Shown here: positions 48,951-61,280 of the stretch, in pieces
How the letters are laid out: every line of letters starts with the position of its first letter
How positions within the stretch are numbered: the first letter of the stretch is position 1
Assembly (NCBI GenBank): GCA_000349905.1
Contig: KB722757.1
Location: forward strand, 11,988 to 75,987
Length of the DNA: 64,000 bases
Source: Volvariella volvacea V23
Taxonomy: Eukaryota > Basidiomycota > Agaricomycetes > Agaricales > Pluteaceae
Direction of reading: 5' to 3'
Notes under the pieces: generated by a model
Seen by the model: the letters and a program-made list of their open reading frames with translations, nothing else
The model's database searches: none
Told to the model about the DNA's origin: nothing
Translations under genes and position numbers: made by a program

Positions 48951-51900
48951 ATGGCCTCTTTACTTGTACCCGCTAACGAAGCAGGTGGTCGTATATCACA
49001 ATTATTACCCACAGTCAAGTGCTCCAGTTGCAATGAACCGGTTCCGCTCGCAGAGCTAGGGGAACACATATGCAAACCCCAAGGGCCTGCTCAGCTTCCT
49101 CTCGCATCAACCCCCTCTGTTCCTTTTCCAAAAACAGCACCACCCACTTCAATTGCTGTTCCCCTTCCCCAAGCGCCGAAACCACCCGCTGCTGCTGGCA
49201 ACGCTACGCATCAACCTCAACAAGGACGTGGTTCACCTGTCCCTCCGGTGTTCAACCCACCAACTCCGAATTATCCACGTTCAGCTTCCACGCCTCCCAG
49301 ACAACCTCTGGTACCAGCGGTCCCGCCTCCCCAGCGATATGGTACACCTGCAGGTGACCAACCCCGGTTCAACACGAATCCTGCACCTCCTTCGAGTTAT
49401 CAGCCAAGGTCCAGTCCATTAGCGCGAAGAGAGCCTGAGGAAGAAGATCCCTTACGTCCTCGCGATCCCTTCGCTCCGAACACCGGTCCTCCTCGTCCAA
49501 TCCCAGCAGCAGACATACGTGCTCGTGCTGCCTCCAATGCAGGCCCTCCTCTCAACCAGCCGCAAATGAACGCACCCCGTGGGCCAGGCTCATCGCCTTT
49601 AAACCCCGGAATCCCAGATGCACGAGCACGAACAATGTCCAGTGCAAGTCAGATGCATTATACTCCTGCTCCCATATCACAGCGACCCTTGCCAAGCTCA
49701 CCCCTAGTACCAAATCCAGCTCCAGGTGCACGTCGACCCTCCTTCAATGCCGCGAGAGACACTCAACGTCCTCCAATGCCTCCACCGGTATCAGCTTCGG
49801 CTATGCCTAATCCGCCACCACCGATGGTCGGAACGCCTTCATCCATGCCCCCTCGTCGCTCACCAATGCCAGCTCACCCTGGTAGCTCGATGACTCCAGC
49901 AATTCCGCCATTCATGGGAACACCAATGACTTTCTCCGCGCAGTTACCCCCCGGCACGCCCATCCCAGATCTAAAGGAATTGGGGCCTATTGACACCAAG
50001 ACGGGTGGTGAGGCAGGGATGGCAGGTGTTGGAAGAAGAGGGTTTGCCGCGGCAGCACGGGCAGCCATGTTTGCGACTACTCCCAATCAACAATTACATG
50101 CTCCACAGCCGGGAAGGGCTCAGCCTCCAAGGTTCCTTGATCTTGATGCTGCTTCGAGATGTAAGTTTCATTAATTCCACGCGAGAGTGCAGAGATTGAT
50201 TACTCTTCCTACAGCCACCGAAACACCACCGCTTTCCGCTGGATCTGGGTACTCTTCTCATTCCCCTGGTCTGACGTCGCCTTTCCCTCAATCCCCTGTG
50301 TCTCCGGGTCCAAACTCAAGTGCTACGCCAACACCACCTTCGTCCTTGCCGTCTGATGTTGAACCAAAACCTATCAACAACAAACGACCACCTCCACTAA
50401 ATCTTGGTGCTAGTGAACCATCCAGTACCACTGTGGATACTGCTCCTGCTACTCCCCTTTCTGCTCGAATGCCATTCTTTGACCGATTCAAGAATAAGCT
50501 ACCAAGTATTAATACAGCAGTCCCAAATAATCTCTCTAACAATATCTCGACATCTAATTCACCCAATGGAGCTGTTGTCGCCAGTCCGAATGAGAAGATG
50601 TCTGATTCGATCGTATCGCCAGCAGAGTCGGCGTCCTCATACTATTCGCGGAAGAGCGCTAATAGCACGGCTTCTCGCTCTCCTAATACAAGTACCAGGT
50701 CATCCAGGAGAAAGTTCAGCATTAACAACAAGACAATCGTGAATGGTGGTGAGGTTAAGAAGGATTTGGACCCACCCATGTCTCCTAGCTCTGGGTCTGA
50801 GTACGGCCTCGCCTATGCGGATTCCGACAAGGAGGACGAGGAAGAAGATGATAGAGTAAGCAAAGTGACGACACCTGTTCCGGGTAGAAGCCGTTCCATT
50901 CTCCGTAATGGCACGAAGAGCAGCAATAACGACAATACCCATGTTAGATTCCCTTCGGGATCGACGGATAGGACGAGAAAGCCCGAGCGCAAGGACTCGC
51001 TTGGCTCCGAATCCACCACTTCAAGATCTTCCTTCGATCGCCAGCGTACGGGCGGTGGTTCCGGGAATCTTGAGAGGAGCACAAGTGCAGCAAGTAGCAG
51101 GAGCGCATTTTCAAGGGTAGCGAGCGTTCACGGCGGGATTGGCGCACTTGATAGAGCAATGGAAACCTTGCAGGAAGAAGACACAGGAAAACCTCTTCCT
51201 TCTCCTTGGGATACTGAGTTTAGCAGTGAAGTGACTTCCCCGACTTCGCTATCTCGCAATCGAAGTGGTAGTGTTGCTGGTGGACAGGAGATCACTATCA
51301 GCCCAGTGATGAGTGGAACGGATAACGGACCCGCATATAGCAACGGGTTGGTTCCCCCAACTCCTGGAGGGAGCACCTCGAAGAGGAGCAATACCGTTCA
51401 GGGTTCCCCCGAGACTAGGGCATCTATCAAGTTACCCATGAGGTCGAAAACGAGTCCATCTATTGGAGATGGAAATAGGGATCCGACAGATGCAAGGAAG
51501 GAAAGAAGATTAAGAAGGACTAAGGACTGTCTGAAGTGCGACGCTAAGATTGAAGATGGGAGGTGGATACAGGTGGACGCAGGGGGTGTTTTGTGTGAGA
51601 AGTGCTGGAAGAACATGTACTTGCCCAAGGTAAGCTCGTTCCCTCATTTATACTCCTGTCGTTGTTGCTCCCTGTTCCTTGCCTGCCGTTCTTCATATAC
51701 CCTGGCTACCCACGCATGCTATATTCTTCAATATTACTCCCTTGCCGTTATCTCGGGATTATCGTGAGATACGTTGCCTGAGATTACAATGCGTGGCTTG
51801 TCAAATTGACGTTATGCTAACTCATCATGCCTCTACGTGCATCTTGCTACTTTTCCCCATTTTAGTGCCGGAGATGCAATCTACCGATTGAGAAACAAGC

Positions 51901-52527
51901 CGTATCGTCATCCGACGGACAGCTCAAGGGAAAATACCACCGCGAATGCTTCAATTGTCATAAATGCCATGTGAGTGAGACGATCATTACCCCTTCCTCA
52001 CTCCGCAATGCACCCAAAACGTATGAATTGCGTCCTAATCGCCCTGGTAATCTTTTCCCCAGAAACCCTTCCCTGACAAGACCTTCTACGTGTTTGACGG
52101 GAAACCCCTGTGTGCCTATCACTACCACGAAGCCAACGATTCATTGTGTGCTGCTGCGAGTTGCGGACAGCCTATTGAAGGACCATGCGCAGTGTCGCAC
52201 ACAGGAGATAAGTATCATCCCGAGCATTTGACCTGCGAATACGCGGGGCACCCCAGATGCAATGAGAAGTTGGTGGAGTATTGGGAGATCGATGGAAGGA
52301 TGCTGTGCGAAAAGCACGCGAATACGAGTTCGAACAATAACGGTAGCGACGATGATGAAGAGGATGACGTTCACTATGCATACAGTTACGGCTTTGGTGA
52401 TGAAAGTGAAGGCAGAAGCAGTAGATCCGATATAGAGGAGTGGAGGCAGCGAGGCTCAAGAGCCACAAAGAGGGTGACAAGATTCATCGATCTGGCTTCT
52501 GCATTGGGGGGAAGTGATCTAAGGTAG
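48951..52527 (+). CDS. LIM-domain protein (fungal paxillin-like)
   Basis: Four exons: 48951-50160, 50215-51629, 51866-51970, 52063-52527; 1064 aa. The C-terminal 230 residues hold zinc-binding modules: a Cys4 half-module (DCLKC..GVLCEKCW), then LIM-A (CRRC876-879...HRECFNCHKC...CAYH) and LIM-B (CAAASC...HPEHLTCEYAGHPRC...CEKH). A separate short Cys/His motif lies at residues 24-41 (KCSSCNEPVPLAELGEHIC). The 800 residues between are Pro-rich, then Ser-rich, and probably disordered. This layout resembles fungal paxillin/Pxl1-type scaffolds at sites of polarised growth and septation; that role is inference. The tail is very acidic (GSDDDEEDD). Intron 2 is 236 nt, long for this window. Intron 3 is 92 nt. 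Confidence 0.88.
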
Positions 52528-53331
52528 AGGCTGCAGAATGTGTGGTGTGTGTGGCAGGTTGCAATGGTCTTCCCTTCAAATCCCCTTTGCTCGGTGATGT
52601 ATTTCTGGCTTCCTCATTGCCTCGATTCTTCTCTTTTCTGTTTCGCGGACAACTCTTCTGACGCTTACGTTCCTCCATCATTCAACACTATATAATGTAC
52701 CATCACGCTCAATCCCCGTCCCCGCCTTTACTTCCACCTTTATGGGACCTCTATAGGAACATTTCTTCGTCCTGTAATTTTGGTTTTTGAGCAACTAAAA
52801 ACCTGGACTATCCATTCCTTATGGTGATTTTACATACATATATACATATATATACCACATTTTTACTTTTCTTTGGGGACTCAGCCTTTAATCACACCTC
52901 TTTGTTCCTTTTTCCACTTGCAATGGCCCGTATCCAGTGCACACATATATATACCACCAATCACTTTATACCATTCTACTTCATTCCACCCTCGGACTTA
53001 CACCACCACATCATACCACTCTGCAACATCACACCGAACGCATACCACTACATTATATTACCACCTCACATCCTACCTTTCTATACTTCGCACTTCTCGT
53101 AATTAGCGCCAAAGTTGATCACTTCTCCCATGGTCTTTTCTTCTCCGGTTATGTTTGTAGTACTATTATCATCCAACTCCAACTCCTCTCGTTTTTGGAT
53201 ACCACTCCGTGAATAAATACAACGTTTTTTCCGTCTGGCTCACTACTGATAGCGGTTGAGACATGTCGAAGCAATACGCAGAAACTACATGGCTAGTATT
53301 TCACTCTCTGGTTGTAATACAAAACGGACAG
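52528..53331. other. Convergent 3' region with simple-sequence tracts
   Basis: Lies between the LIM gene (+) and the RdRP gene (-). Contains a CATATATA microsatellite-like stretch at about 52829-52856. A 150-nt tract (about 52940-53095) is poor in G on the + strand, with TACCAC/CACC words recurring every 20-60 nt. No gene. Confidence 0.5.
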
Positions 53332-56300
53332 TCAAGCTCGCTCCCACTCATCGGAATCAGCTTCTTCGTAATCGTTCTCATAGACCTCCTGATAGTGCTC
53401 TGCGGGCCTGTCATCATCCACGACGTCCCACCCCAACTTGCTCAAACAATCCAGGATTGCACTTAGTGCAATCAAACCAAACGTCTTCGCCCCAAATTCG
53501 CCACTAATCTTCACACTATGCCTCCAAGCCACCCAAGCCACATGCAACCCATGAACCAGAAGATCTTGATCATCTTCATCCATCTCGCCGGTATCGTCAT
53601 TAACATCCCCAGTCAACGACGCGAGATCCACCATGCTTCTGCGTATTTGAGATGCCAATATAGAGGAATGATCCCTCATTCTCTTCACCCTTTCATCCTT
53701 GAATCTTGGCTGTGTGCATTGTCCTAAGATCACGCCGAGAGCAACTTCCGTCTCTTGCAACCTGGAGCTTGGCGAGTTCGATATTATATGAGTGATACAA
53801 ATGTATCGAAGCTCTTCAACGTATTGTTTGAACAGAACCTCCACTTCAGAGGACAAGGAGTCGATCTTTCCTTCATCAATGAGGAATTCGAATTTGTTCC
53901 AGAGTGCAGTAGATATGGGGTCCATATCGCCGGACGAGTTGTCATTCAAACCCTGTGTCGCATCCCCAGTATCGTCTTTGATCGTGATATCATTATAAAG
54001 GAGACCCAGCACGCGTGTTGAGATGTAATAATCTGTCTCGCCAAAAAGACCGGGCCCAGCTTCCACTCCGTGCCAGTCAGGTTTGGAGCGAAGGCGCAAG
54101 GGGGGAAGTTCGATGGTATTCAAATCGATCAGAATGCCCTTGTCTGGATATCCAATTGCCTGAAATATTCATACAAGATATTAAAGGGGTGATTAGGTTG
54201 TAGATAGTAAAATACCTTGTTGCAGAGTGCCGCAAGTTCCTCGCAATAGGGATCGTGCATTGCATCCTGTAGCTCATCCTTAAGAGTCGCTAAATATGAA
54301 TACTGCATTAACTCATTACCTCGGATTGGTCTACGATGATGAGCGTCAACTGAGGCCAGTAAATTTCTAGAATACTCACCGGAAATGATCAGGAGCCTAT
54401 CCAACAACACATCCGCCACATCGGATTTGATATAATCCACGACGAAGTCATAAATATCGTCTAATAGTGCGTCCCTGTCCAGTGTTTGTGGGTCAATGTC
54501 TTCGTACGATGGAGGTTCCGTCATCATAGAAGGAATCAATGGCGCATAGTGGATCACGGAAAATAATGCACTGAATTTACAGATTTAGTAAGGCCCTTGG
54601 ACGCTATGGACGGCTTTTACTCCCACTCACCGGTCAGCACCTCGAACGATTAAAGGGGAATCACCTATCGGGAGTTGCTTGAGTGTATGCGTGGATCATC
54701 TGTGTAGCTAGGCCATACCAAGAGACGACACGACAACGCAATTTTTTAGGTGGGCGAACAAGCAAAGCTTATTCTCTGGTGGCTTGCCAATAGCACGGAT
54801 GCGGCGAACTGTAAATGAAAGACGTAAGCAATTTCATCATGATGTCCAAATCAGAAGCTAGCTTACCTTCCCCTGGGTGCACAACTGGACCTTTCGAGAT
54901 GACACAAAACCCGTTAAGCCACGTAGGTTCAGAATCTGGGGTAAGTTGGACACAAGCTATCTCGGCCGTAAACAAGTCGCATCAGCGTGAATGCTCACAA
55001 ACTTGACTAGACCGTGACGCACCATAAATGCACTTCTCTGGGAGGCAATACACGTCCTTGTATCCTAATCTTTCGTACATAGGACCTTCATCCACCACAC
55101 CCACCAGCATATAACTACCTGGAACCTTAATTTTTGCACGATACTTGATATCCTTCAACGCGGATTCCACTGCCGCGTTGCGAAGTTGTCTAAAGAATGC
55201 GTTATCAATACCTTTTTCCTTTGCAAGTTTTGGTTCGATATCCAAATTAAAGTGCGTCTTTAGGTTGTCGAGAATAAATGAAAGCCGAAAGGCTTGCCCG
55301 AGTTCATTCGAGTTCAACACTTGCTGAAAGTGTTGACTCGATTGGTCGATTGAGCGGGTTTCGCTGACGGCCTCACTCTGCAGGTCGGTAAAGACAGATC
55401 GATCAACGCCTCCCTCTTCTAGGACAGTTATAAGAGACCTAGAAACACGACGCGAGCATTCATTAGGACAAGAGACGTCATTCAAAAACTGAATATGTAA
55501 TGGTAATCCAACCTGTTCAAATAACACGGTTCTGGGCCTTCAAATACCCATGTAACTTCAATAGCTGCTTCTTTTTCCTCTTTGGCGTCAAACTTGCGCA
55601 TACCAGATCGGAGACGCAACTCAACGCCTATCGCTTGCTGGTCGAGTTGTTTATCCACTGCCACCACACCTTGATAGCCTAAGAATCGTATTTCATACTG
55701 CACACGGGGAATATCGTCAAGGGTGAGGAAGTTTATACGAACTGTGCATGGACTTACCACTGTGGGCTTGACTGGACATGTATGGCATCTTCCCTTACTT
55801 CTGAGTTCCTCCCAAATCCTATCGCCCAGAGTTTGGGAAATTGTTCCAATATTATTCGTGAGGTGGTGCGAAGGTGTTCCAGTGTCTTCAACTTCTTCCC
55901 ACTGACTTCTTCGAATTTGAACAGAACATTCTATCGCAGTGAATGCCTGAGCGAGTCTTGCGGCGTATTTCGGAGGACATCTTAATGCACTGTCATTCTC
56001 CGAAATATTGACTAGGGAGTTACGTATACGAGGGGGAGTGATAAGACCAAGCTGCACGTGCTTGAACGAGTGCATGAACCATACTGCATGTTCCCGGAGC
56101 ATTGACAAGGAGAACCCGAGAAATTTGAACTCCCTTCCCGCGAGTTTGAAGCCATACTGTAAAATATTGCGGACACGCTCTTCTAGGATAACGGTGTTGT
56201 TGGCCTTTTCTTCCCATTGGTATTGCGATCCGTCCTCCTCTCTAAAATCAACGCGAAGGAAATTGCATTCATACTCTACAACTCTTCGGAGATCATCATT

Positions 56301-57781
56301 GGGGTGCGCAGGGGTAGATGAACTCTTGATGGTTGTGTATTCTCGCGGGACGGGATTGGCTTGGATAGGGAATGGCCCTTCAAGAACCAGACGCGTAGGA
56401 GTGAAAGAGACGTGATAACACAAGAAGTTACCGAGTGATACGTGATCTGGGCCCGGCACAGATGTCTGCTGTATGCGGGTGAAGCATTGTTGAGGGCTTT
56501 CGCGTAGGGGGCGAGTTCGTAAGGCTTCACTATACCATCGTAGTAAGTCCCCAACATATCCGCATTCCCTGTCAGGATACTTTTCACAAAGCTGACGGAC
56601 CTGAGCCTTGAGGGTTTGGAGGTCTCCCGTGTGCAGCAGACCTTTCCGTAACAAACTTTCGAGTTGGAAGGCCACAGGCCACGGGAATGATGAAAACTCC
56701 TTGTGTAGGTTGTACACTGTGTTTGCATGGTAGAAGTTTCGCTTCGAGGCTACGATGTCCATACCGCTTTTGGGGCGTGCAATGATAGTAGATGGGAGAC
56801 CTGCATACTGGCATAGCTTGGCGAACCGATCAATTACGTTGAAGTTGGACCCCTCTGGGCGGAGGACAACGCGAAGATCTTTAGCGTACGGGGCCACTCG
56901 TTTGTGACCAGAATGGATGTAGCCCAACCGGGGTTTCGGGCTGGTAGAATAGAATTCTACGTCTTCATACAATGGGGGTACCAACGTATCAATGCAAAGG
57001 TCTTGGTAGAAGCGATCAGCGGATTACAACTTGAAAATCAGGATATGGTGCTCCTCACATGGCTCCGGATTGTTCCCCACACCAATCCTCTGAATGTTTG
57101 CAAAGGGGACTGACACCTCTTTGCCTGTCTTTTCTGTCACCACGCTCCCTAACTATGGAAGAATTAAGGAATGTAGATTTCTGTACATTGTGTACCCACT
57201 TCAAACACTATCCTCCTTTGATCGTAGTTCATTCGTAACCAGGCTGCACTTTGACTTTCATACTCCTTCTCCCATTCAATTGAAAACGACCTAGGCCCCA
57301 GCTGTTGGCTTTTATCGCTGGGATAGCGCTCGCGGTAAAATACACCAATCTGCAACACGTTGATCCTCAACGGGGCTTCCAACTTTGCCAGGATGTTTTG
57401 ATACTTCTCTTGGATGTCCGGGTCCTGGTACGCTGTTTTCAACAGTCTCTCGACCAAGGATCCTTCGGGTGTCCGTTGTGATTGTTGAGCATCGATTTTG
57501 GCCCCTGCTATCCGTAACGGGTGGCCGCGGATCCACCGAAGGAATTTGTTTCCCCACTCCTGAGTTGCGAAAGTTATTGTCCCAGTGCCGTCATTGGAAG
57601 TAGCATATTCTGCACGATTTAGTGCGACGTGAAAGTTCAACTTTCTTTCATCAGGCTTTCGGGGGTAGAATTCGTCCGAGTGAACGATGGATGCTATTTC
57701 CCGAGTGAGGCCAAACTCATTCAGGTTTCTTGGAAGAGTGCGTAGGGAGACCTCCATAGAGGACGGTGGAGGAGTATTCAA
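53332..57781 (-). pseudogene. RNA-dependent RNA polymerase (RNAi type), catalytic loop lost and in-frame stop
   Basis: Exons in coding order: 57781-57200, 57152-55513, 55438-55023, 54956-54867, 54808-54719, 54664-54631, 54570-54380, 54289-54216, 54159-53332; 1315 codons, all phases consistent. Cellular RdRPs make dsRNA for small-RNA silencing. Family blocks: N-terminal RRM-like part (EVSLRTLPRNLNEFGLTREIA), FLGYQGVVAVDKQLD, LRLRSGMRKFDAKEEKEAAIEV, CYLNRSLITVLEEGGV, KVPGSYMLVGVVDEGPM, ISKGPVVHPGE, HLKNCVVV, then C-terminal GYPDKGILIDL and KPDWHGVEAG. Where active enzymes have GGDLDGD(x)F, this one reads RGADRALFSV (about 947-956), so at least two of the three metal-binding Asp are absent. A TAA lies in frame at 57024-57026 (codon 237) and no canonical intron removes it. 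Otherwise the gene is intact. Either a recent pseudogene or a non-catalytic paralogue; a base error at the TAA is possible. Confidence 0.85.
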
Positions 57782-58439
57782 AGTGCTAGAATTGGGCCTG
57801 AAGCGGAAGGTGATGATGAGAAGCCTTTGACTGCGCGAAACATATCCATCTTGGGCACAATGCAGTCATGATAATTTGGCGAATCTAAGCCAGGCGGTGG
57901 TTCAGCTACAATTAGATTCCCGGGCTACTGACGTTGCATTGTATGGAGACCGTTAAACTTACCATGTGCGGCTAATAATACGCGTGCTGAGACTCGTGTG
58001 AATGGTGCCCACCAAAGGCGTCATCGCCCTATGGAGACCACCCAGATGATGCAACAAGTTTGAAATCTTGCTTGCAGTGTTTGGGCACTCCAGTTGTGAT
58101 GGAGTATTTAGGTCCTCCGGTCCTCAACATCTCGGATTCGACAACTTCACCACCGACCGTCGACTTCATGAGCACGGTGTAAAGGTCTCTGGATTTACCG
58201 TTGTCATTCATTCCACCCATCGTAAACGTTGAAGCGCGATATCTGGGATTCATTAGGTGGTGGGGTCTGGTCTCATTGCGATCCACAACGTGAGTAACAC
58301 ATTCTATTGATCTGGTTCAACACAGGTCATATATGTGGCATTCAGTGGTCTCATAGTCAACCCGTCGCCTTTGCAAGCTGTATCAACGACACCACCCCAA
58401 AATCTTGGGACTTCGACAAGGGATATCAGACGAACGGAC
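57782..58439. promoter_or_regulatory. Divergent intergenic region, RdRP / CoA enzyme
   Basis: 658 nt between the divergent starts. A minus-strand open frame at 58029-58286 (85 codons) is unrecognised and probably fortuitous. An in-frame ATG at 58335 could start the + gene 35 codons earlier. Confidence 0.4.
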
Positions 58440-59941
58440 ATGACGACCAATACCGTCGATCAAGCATTGCTGGTGGCTACGTTGCACTCCTTATCGCCGG
58501 CACCGCACTATCTTGCCTCAGTTATCACGGCTGCAGCCACTGCGACGAGGGAGAGGCTTATCATCATCCTTTTCTCTCGCCTGTTCAATAGTGCGCCTGG
58601 GTTGAAATCAGAAAGTAGACGAGGCTCAGTGAGTGACTCTTGGGTGACATCGTGATCTTATTAACAGCGATTCCACCTAGACATCAGTGCCTGATGATTC
58701 GGGTAGGCTCAAGGTCGACGTGCCCGCGAGCCCGGTACTTGGTGGTGGTAGCTTAGATGCACCACACAAAAAAGGGATCTCACACACAGAAGAATGGGAT
58801 GACGTTCAGAGGCTCTTGACATACGTCTACGTCCAGGCAACTAAAGTCGCACAAGATCTGGATAAAGTATTGCTGGATGTTGACATACTGCTGAAAGGGT
58901 TGGATGAAGATTTACCCGACGAAGTGGGGGAGGGGATAGATGTGGTTTACAGGGTTTCCGGTGGTACGTCTTGTTTGGGTATTTGAACCCTTTGATTTGA
59001 GATTTTCAGGTTCTTTCTTTGTTTTGGCACCGTCAATCTCTTTAACCTACATTTCAATCACTTCGTAAACCGCAACAATTATCACACCGTACACATCTCG
59101 CTCTACGATTCCTACTTTATCATGGTCATTAAGACTGTATCGCCGTCCCATTGCCAGGAAGCATACGAGACACTCGACAAATATATGTACCGGCAGGCGA
59201 TCGTGATCCAGACCTGATACCACCAGCATCACTGCCGTCCAGCCCCGTCGTAACTTCACCAAAACTCTCTGCAAATGCCGAGACTTTGCCAGCCCCATCC
59301 CTCTTTCCTGTTGTCGCGTTGGGAGGAACGTTCGACCACCTCCACGCTGGACATAAGATTTTATTGAGCATGGGCGCATGGATTGCTGCTGAGAAGATCA
59401 TTGTTGGTGTAACAGGTAAACGTTATCATCCCCTTTGAATAACAGAAGTTCACACATGGGTGTCTCAATGATTCTAGATGATGCACTACTACAGGGCAAG
59501 TCGAACAAGCATGTGTTGCAGAAACTTCCCGAGCGCATGGAACGAGTCCGACAATTTTTAAGCCTCTTCAAGCCGGGCATCGTGTACGATATTGTGCCAA
59601 TTCAAGATGTATACGGGCCAACGGGATGGGATCCAAATATACAAGCTTTGGTGGTCAGCAAAGAGACACTCAGCGGCGCAGACTCGAGTATGTCGTCTTT
59701 GTTTCTGTTATATCGGCGCAGTTACTGAGATGGAATTTTTGATGAAGTTCACGCTCACCGAGCGAATCATTCGTTGCCAGCCCTGCAAACCTTCATCATC
59801 GATGTCATTTCACCCAGCGAATCAAGTTTAGATCATGACGATTTAGAGATGCTGAAAAAAACCAAGATGAGTAGCACGTTTATTCGCGAATGGATTGTGA
59901 ATAAGCAAAAGGAGGCCTCGGAAGGATCCAAGGTGGAATGA
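58440..59941 (+). CDS. CAB4: Phosphopantetheine adenylyltransferase (CoA biosynthesis)
   Basis: Transfers AMP from ATP to 4'-phosphopantetheine, the penultimate CoA step. Clear exons: 58440-58628, 58681-58963, a middle part ending at 59415, 59478-59687, 59748-59941. The nucleotidyltransferase site is unmistakable: VVALGGTFDHLHAGHKILLSMGAW (the T/HxGH motif), IVGVTDDALLQGKSNKHVLQKLPER, YDIVPIQDVYGPTGWDP, LVVSKETLSGADSIHAHR, and TKMSSTFIREWIV near the end. Region 59010-59190 is unresolved. Exon 3 opens in one frame (GSFFVLAPSISLTY), a second frame holds YHTVHISLYDSYF, and the frame leading into IYVPAGDRDPDLIPP is a third. A GTAAAC donor at 59065 with an AAG acceptor at 59161 joins the first to the third in phase, but other splicings or a frameshift are possible. 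The N-terminal half is poorly conserved in the family. Confidence 0.85.
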
Positions 59942-61280
59942 AGATGGAGCTAATGGAAAGTGGACAATTCGAGAACTTTTGGTTCTTGACACTAAAACAC
60001 TACGAATAAGACGAGAATGCTAGAAGCAATCTGTCAATTGGATGTGATCACTAGTTATCGGTTTTCCTTTCGTTCATTTTTTATTGCTTTTTGGGCAGCA
60101 CATGCGTTTATTTGCTCACCATGTATACAATTATTCGAACGCCCCAACGGCTCGTAATCTTCCAATTGGGTTTCACTCCAGTTGTGATGGATTATGGTAG
60201 GTCAACGTGTCTTCGGTGTGCATTCGTTGTCCTTGCGGTCTTCTCCACTAGCTCTCCTTTCTTAACTTCTAGAATCTAAAATCCTTGCAGATGCCCTTTC
60301 GTCGTAAGGAAAATAGTATCTTGCGCTGACACGATTTAGGGCTCGGGTGACGTGGACGCTTCACACAATGCCCAACGGGCCTCGGCAAGGGACTGCTTTT
60401 CTGCTGACTCAAACGAAAGCGACTTGAGAACGTGATTCCAATGTCCACATCGAATAGTATGGGTTCGGATGCAATGCTTTATTGGTGATTCATGGTGACT
60501 TTGAACATATTGGTAATCGCGTTCCGAGTAATACCATCAAAGATTTGCCTTTCATTTCATGCATTGCGCGTCCTAAACGGAGTACAAAAGATAGCGCAGT
60601 GCCTATTATGTTTTGTACTCTTGTTCGAAGTGCAACCGTGCCTGCGCTAGCCCCCTCAATCTCCTACTTTCAACTTGGGTGCGCATATATACCCCCCTCG
60701 AGCTAGTCCTTGGATTCGTTGCACCCTTGGCCTCGTCCTTTGAGGCTAACTTCGTAGTACCTATAACGGTAGACGCAGGACCTCAAACCGACCCAGTCAA
60801 TTGCTCGGCGCTTCTTTCTCACCTCCGACCCGGATTCGGACTTTGACAGGCCAAACTTCACTCATCCCGTCACCGCCAGCAATACCTAGGATAAATATCC
60901 GACACTTCAGGAGATATTTACCCTGGTTTCTTTGTGATTTGTGAGTTGTGGCGATATTCCGTGAAAGGCGTTCCTTTGGACGAAACGCTTACTCCTCTTG
61001 CTTAATTATTGTCAAAGCCAGCAGACCGGCCATTGTCACTACACCAGGTCTCTACTTTATTTGATACCCTCTTTAAGCGCTTTGGGACTCCATGCCAAGG
61101 ACTACCTATACTTTTCTGTTTCCCGGTGTAAGTGGGCAGTACTTCATTCATCATATACTTATACAAAGCACCATATATGCGCGCCTCTTGAATGATGCAC
61201 GCGACACAAACGGTGCTCATTTCGGTTTCTAGTACCGATTCATCTTGAATACAAACTTGGACACGAGCCATACCAGAAAT
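59942..61280. other. Intergenic tract
   Basis: 1.3 kb with only short fortuitous open frames. No repeat or RNA gene seen. Confidence 0.4.

Noticed and set aside
54570..54720. A hidden micro-exon restoring the RdRP DLDGD loop
   Set aside because: Neither flanking intron contains a stretch that could encode Asp-Leu-Asp-Gly-Asp in any frame.
56990..57060. A 30-nt or 65-nt intron that would remove the TAA from the RdRP
   Set aside because: The only GT upstream is in phase 2 and the available AG acceptors (AAGAC at 30 nt or less, GAAGAC and GTAG further on) all break the downstream frame or create a stop.
58029..58286. 85-codon minus-strand frame between RdRP and the CoA enzyme
   Set aside because: No similarity seen, lies in a divergent promoter, no supporting splice structure.
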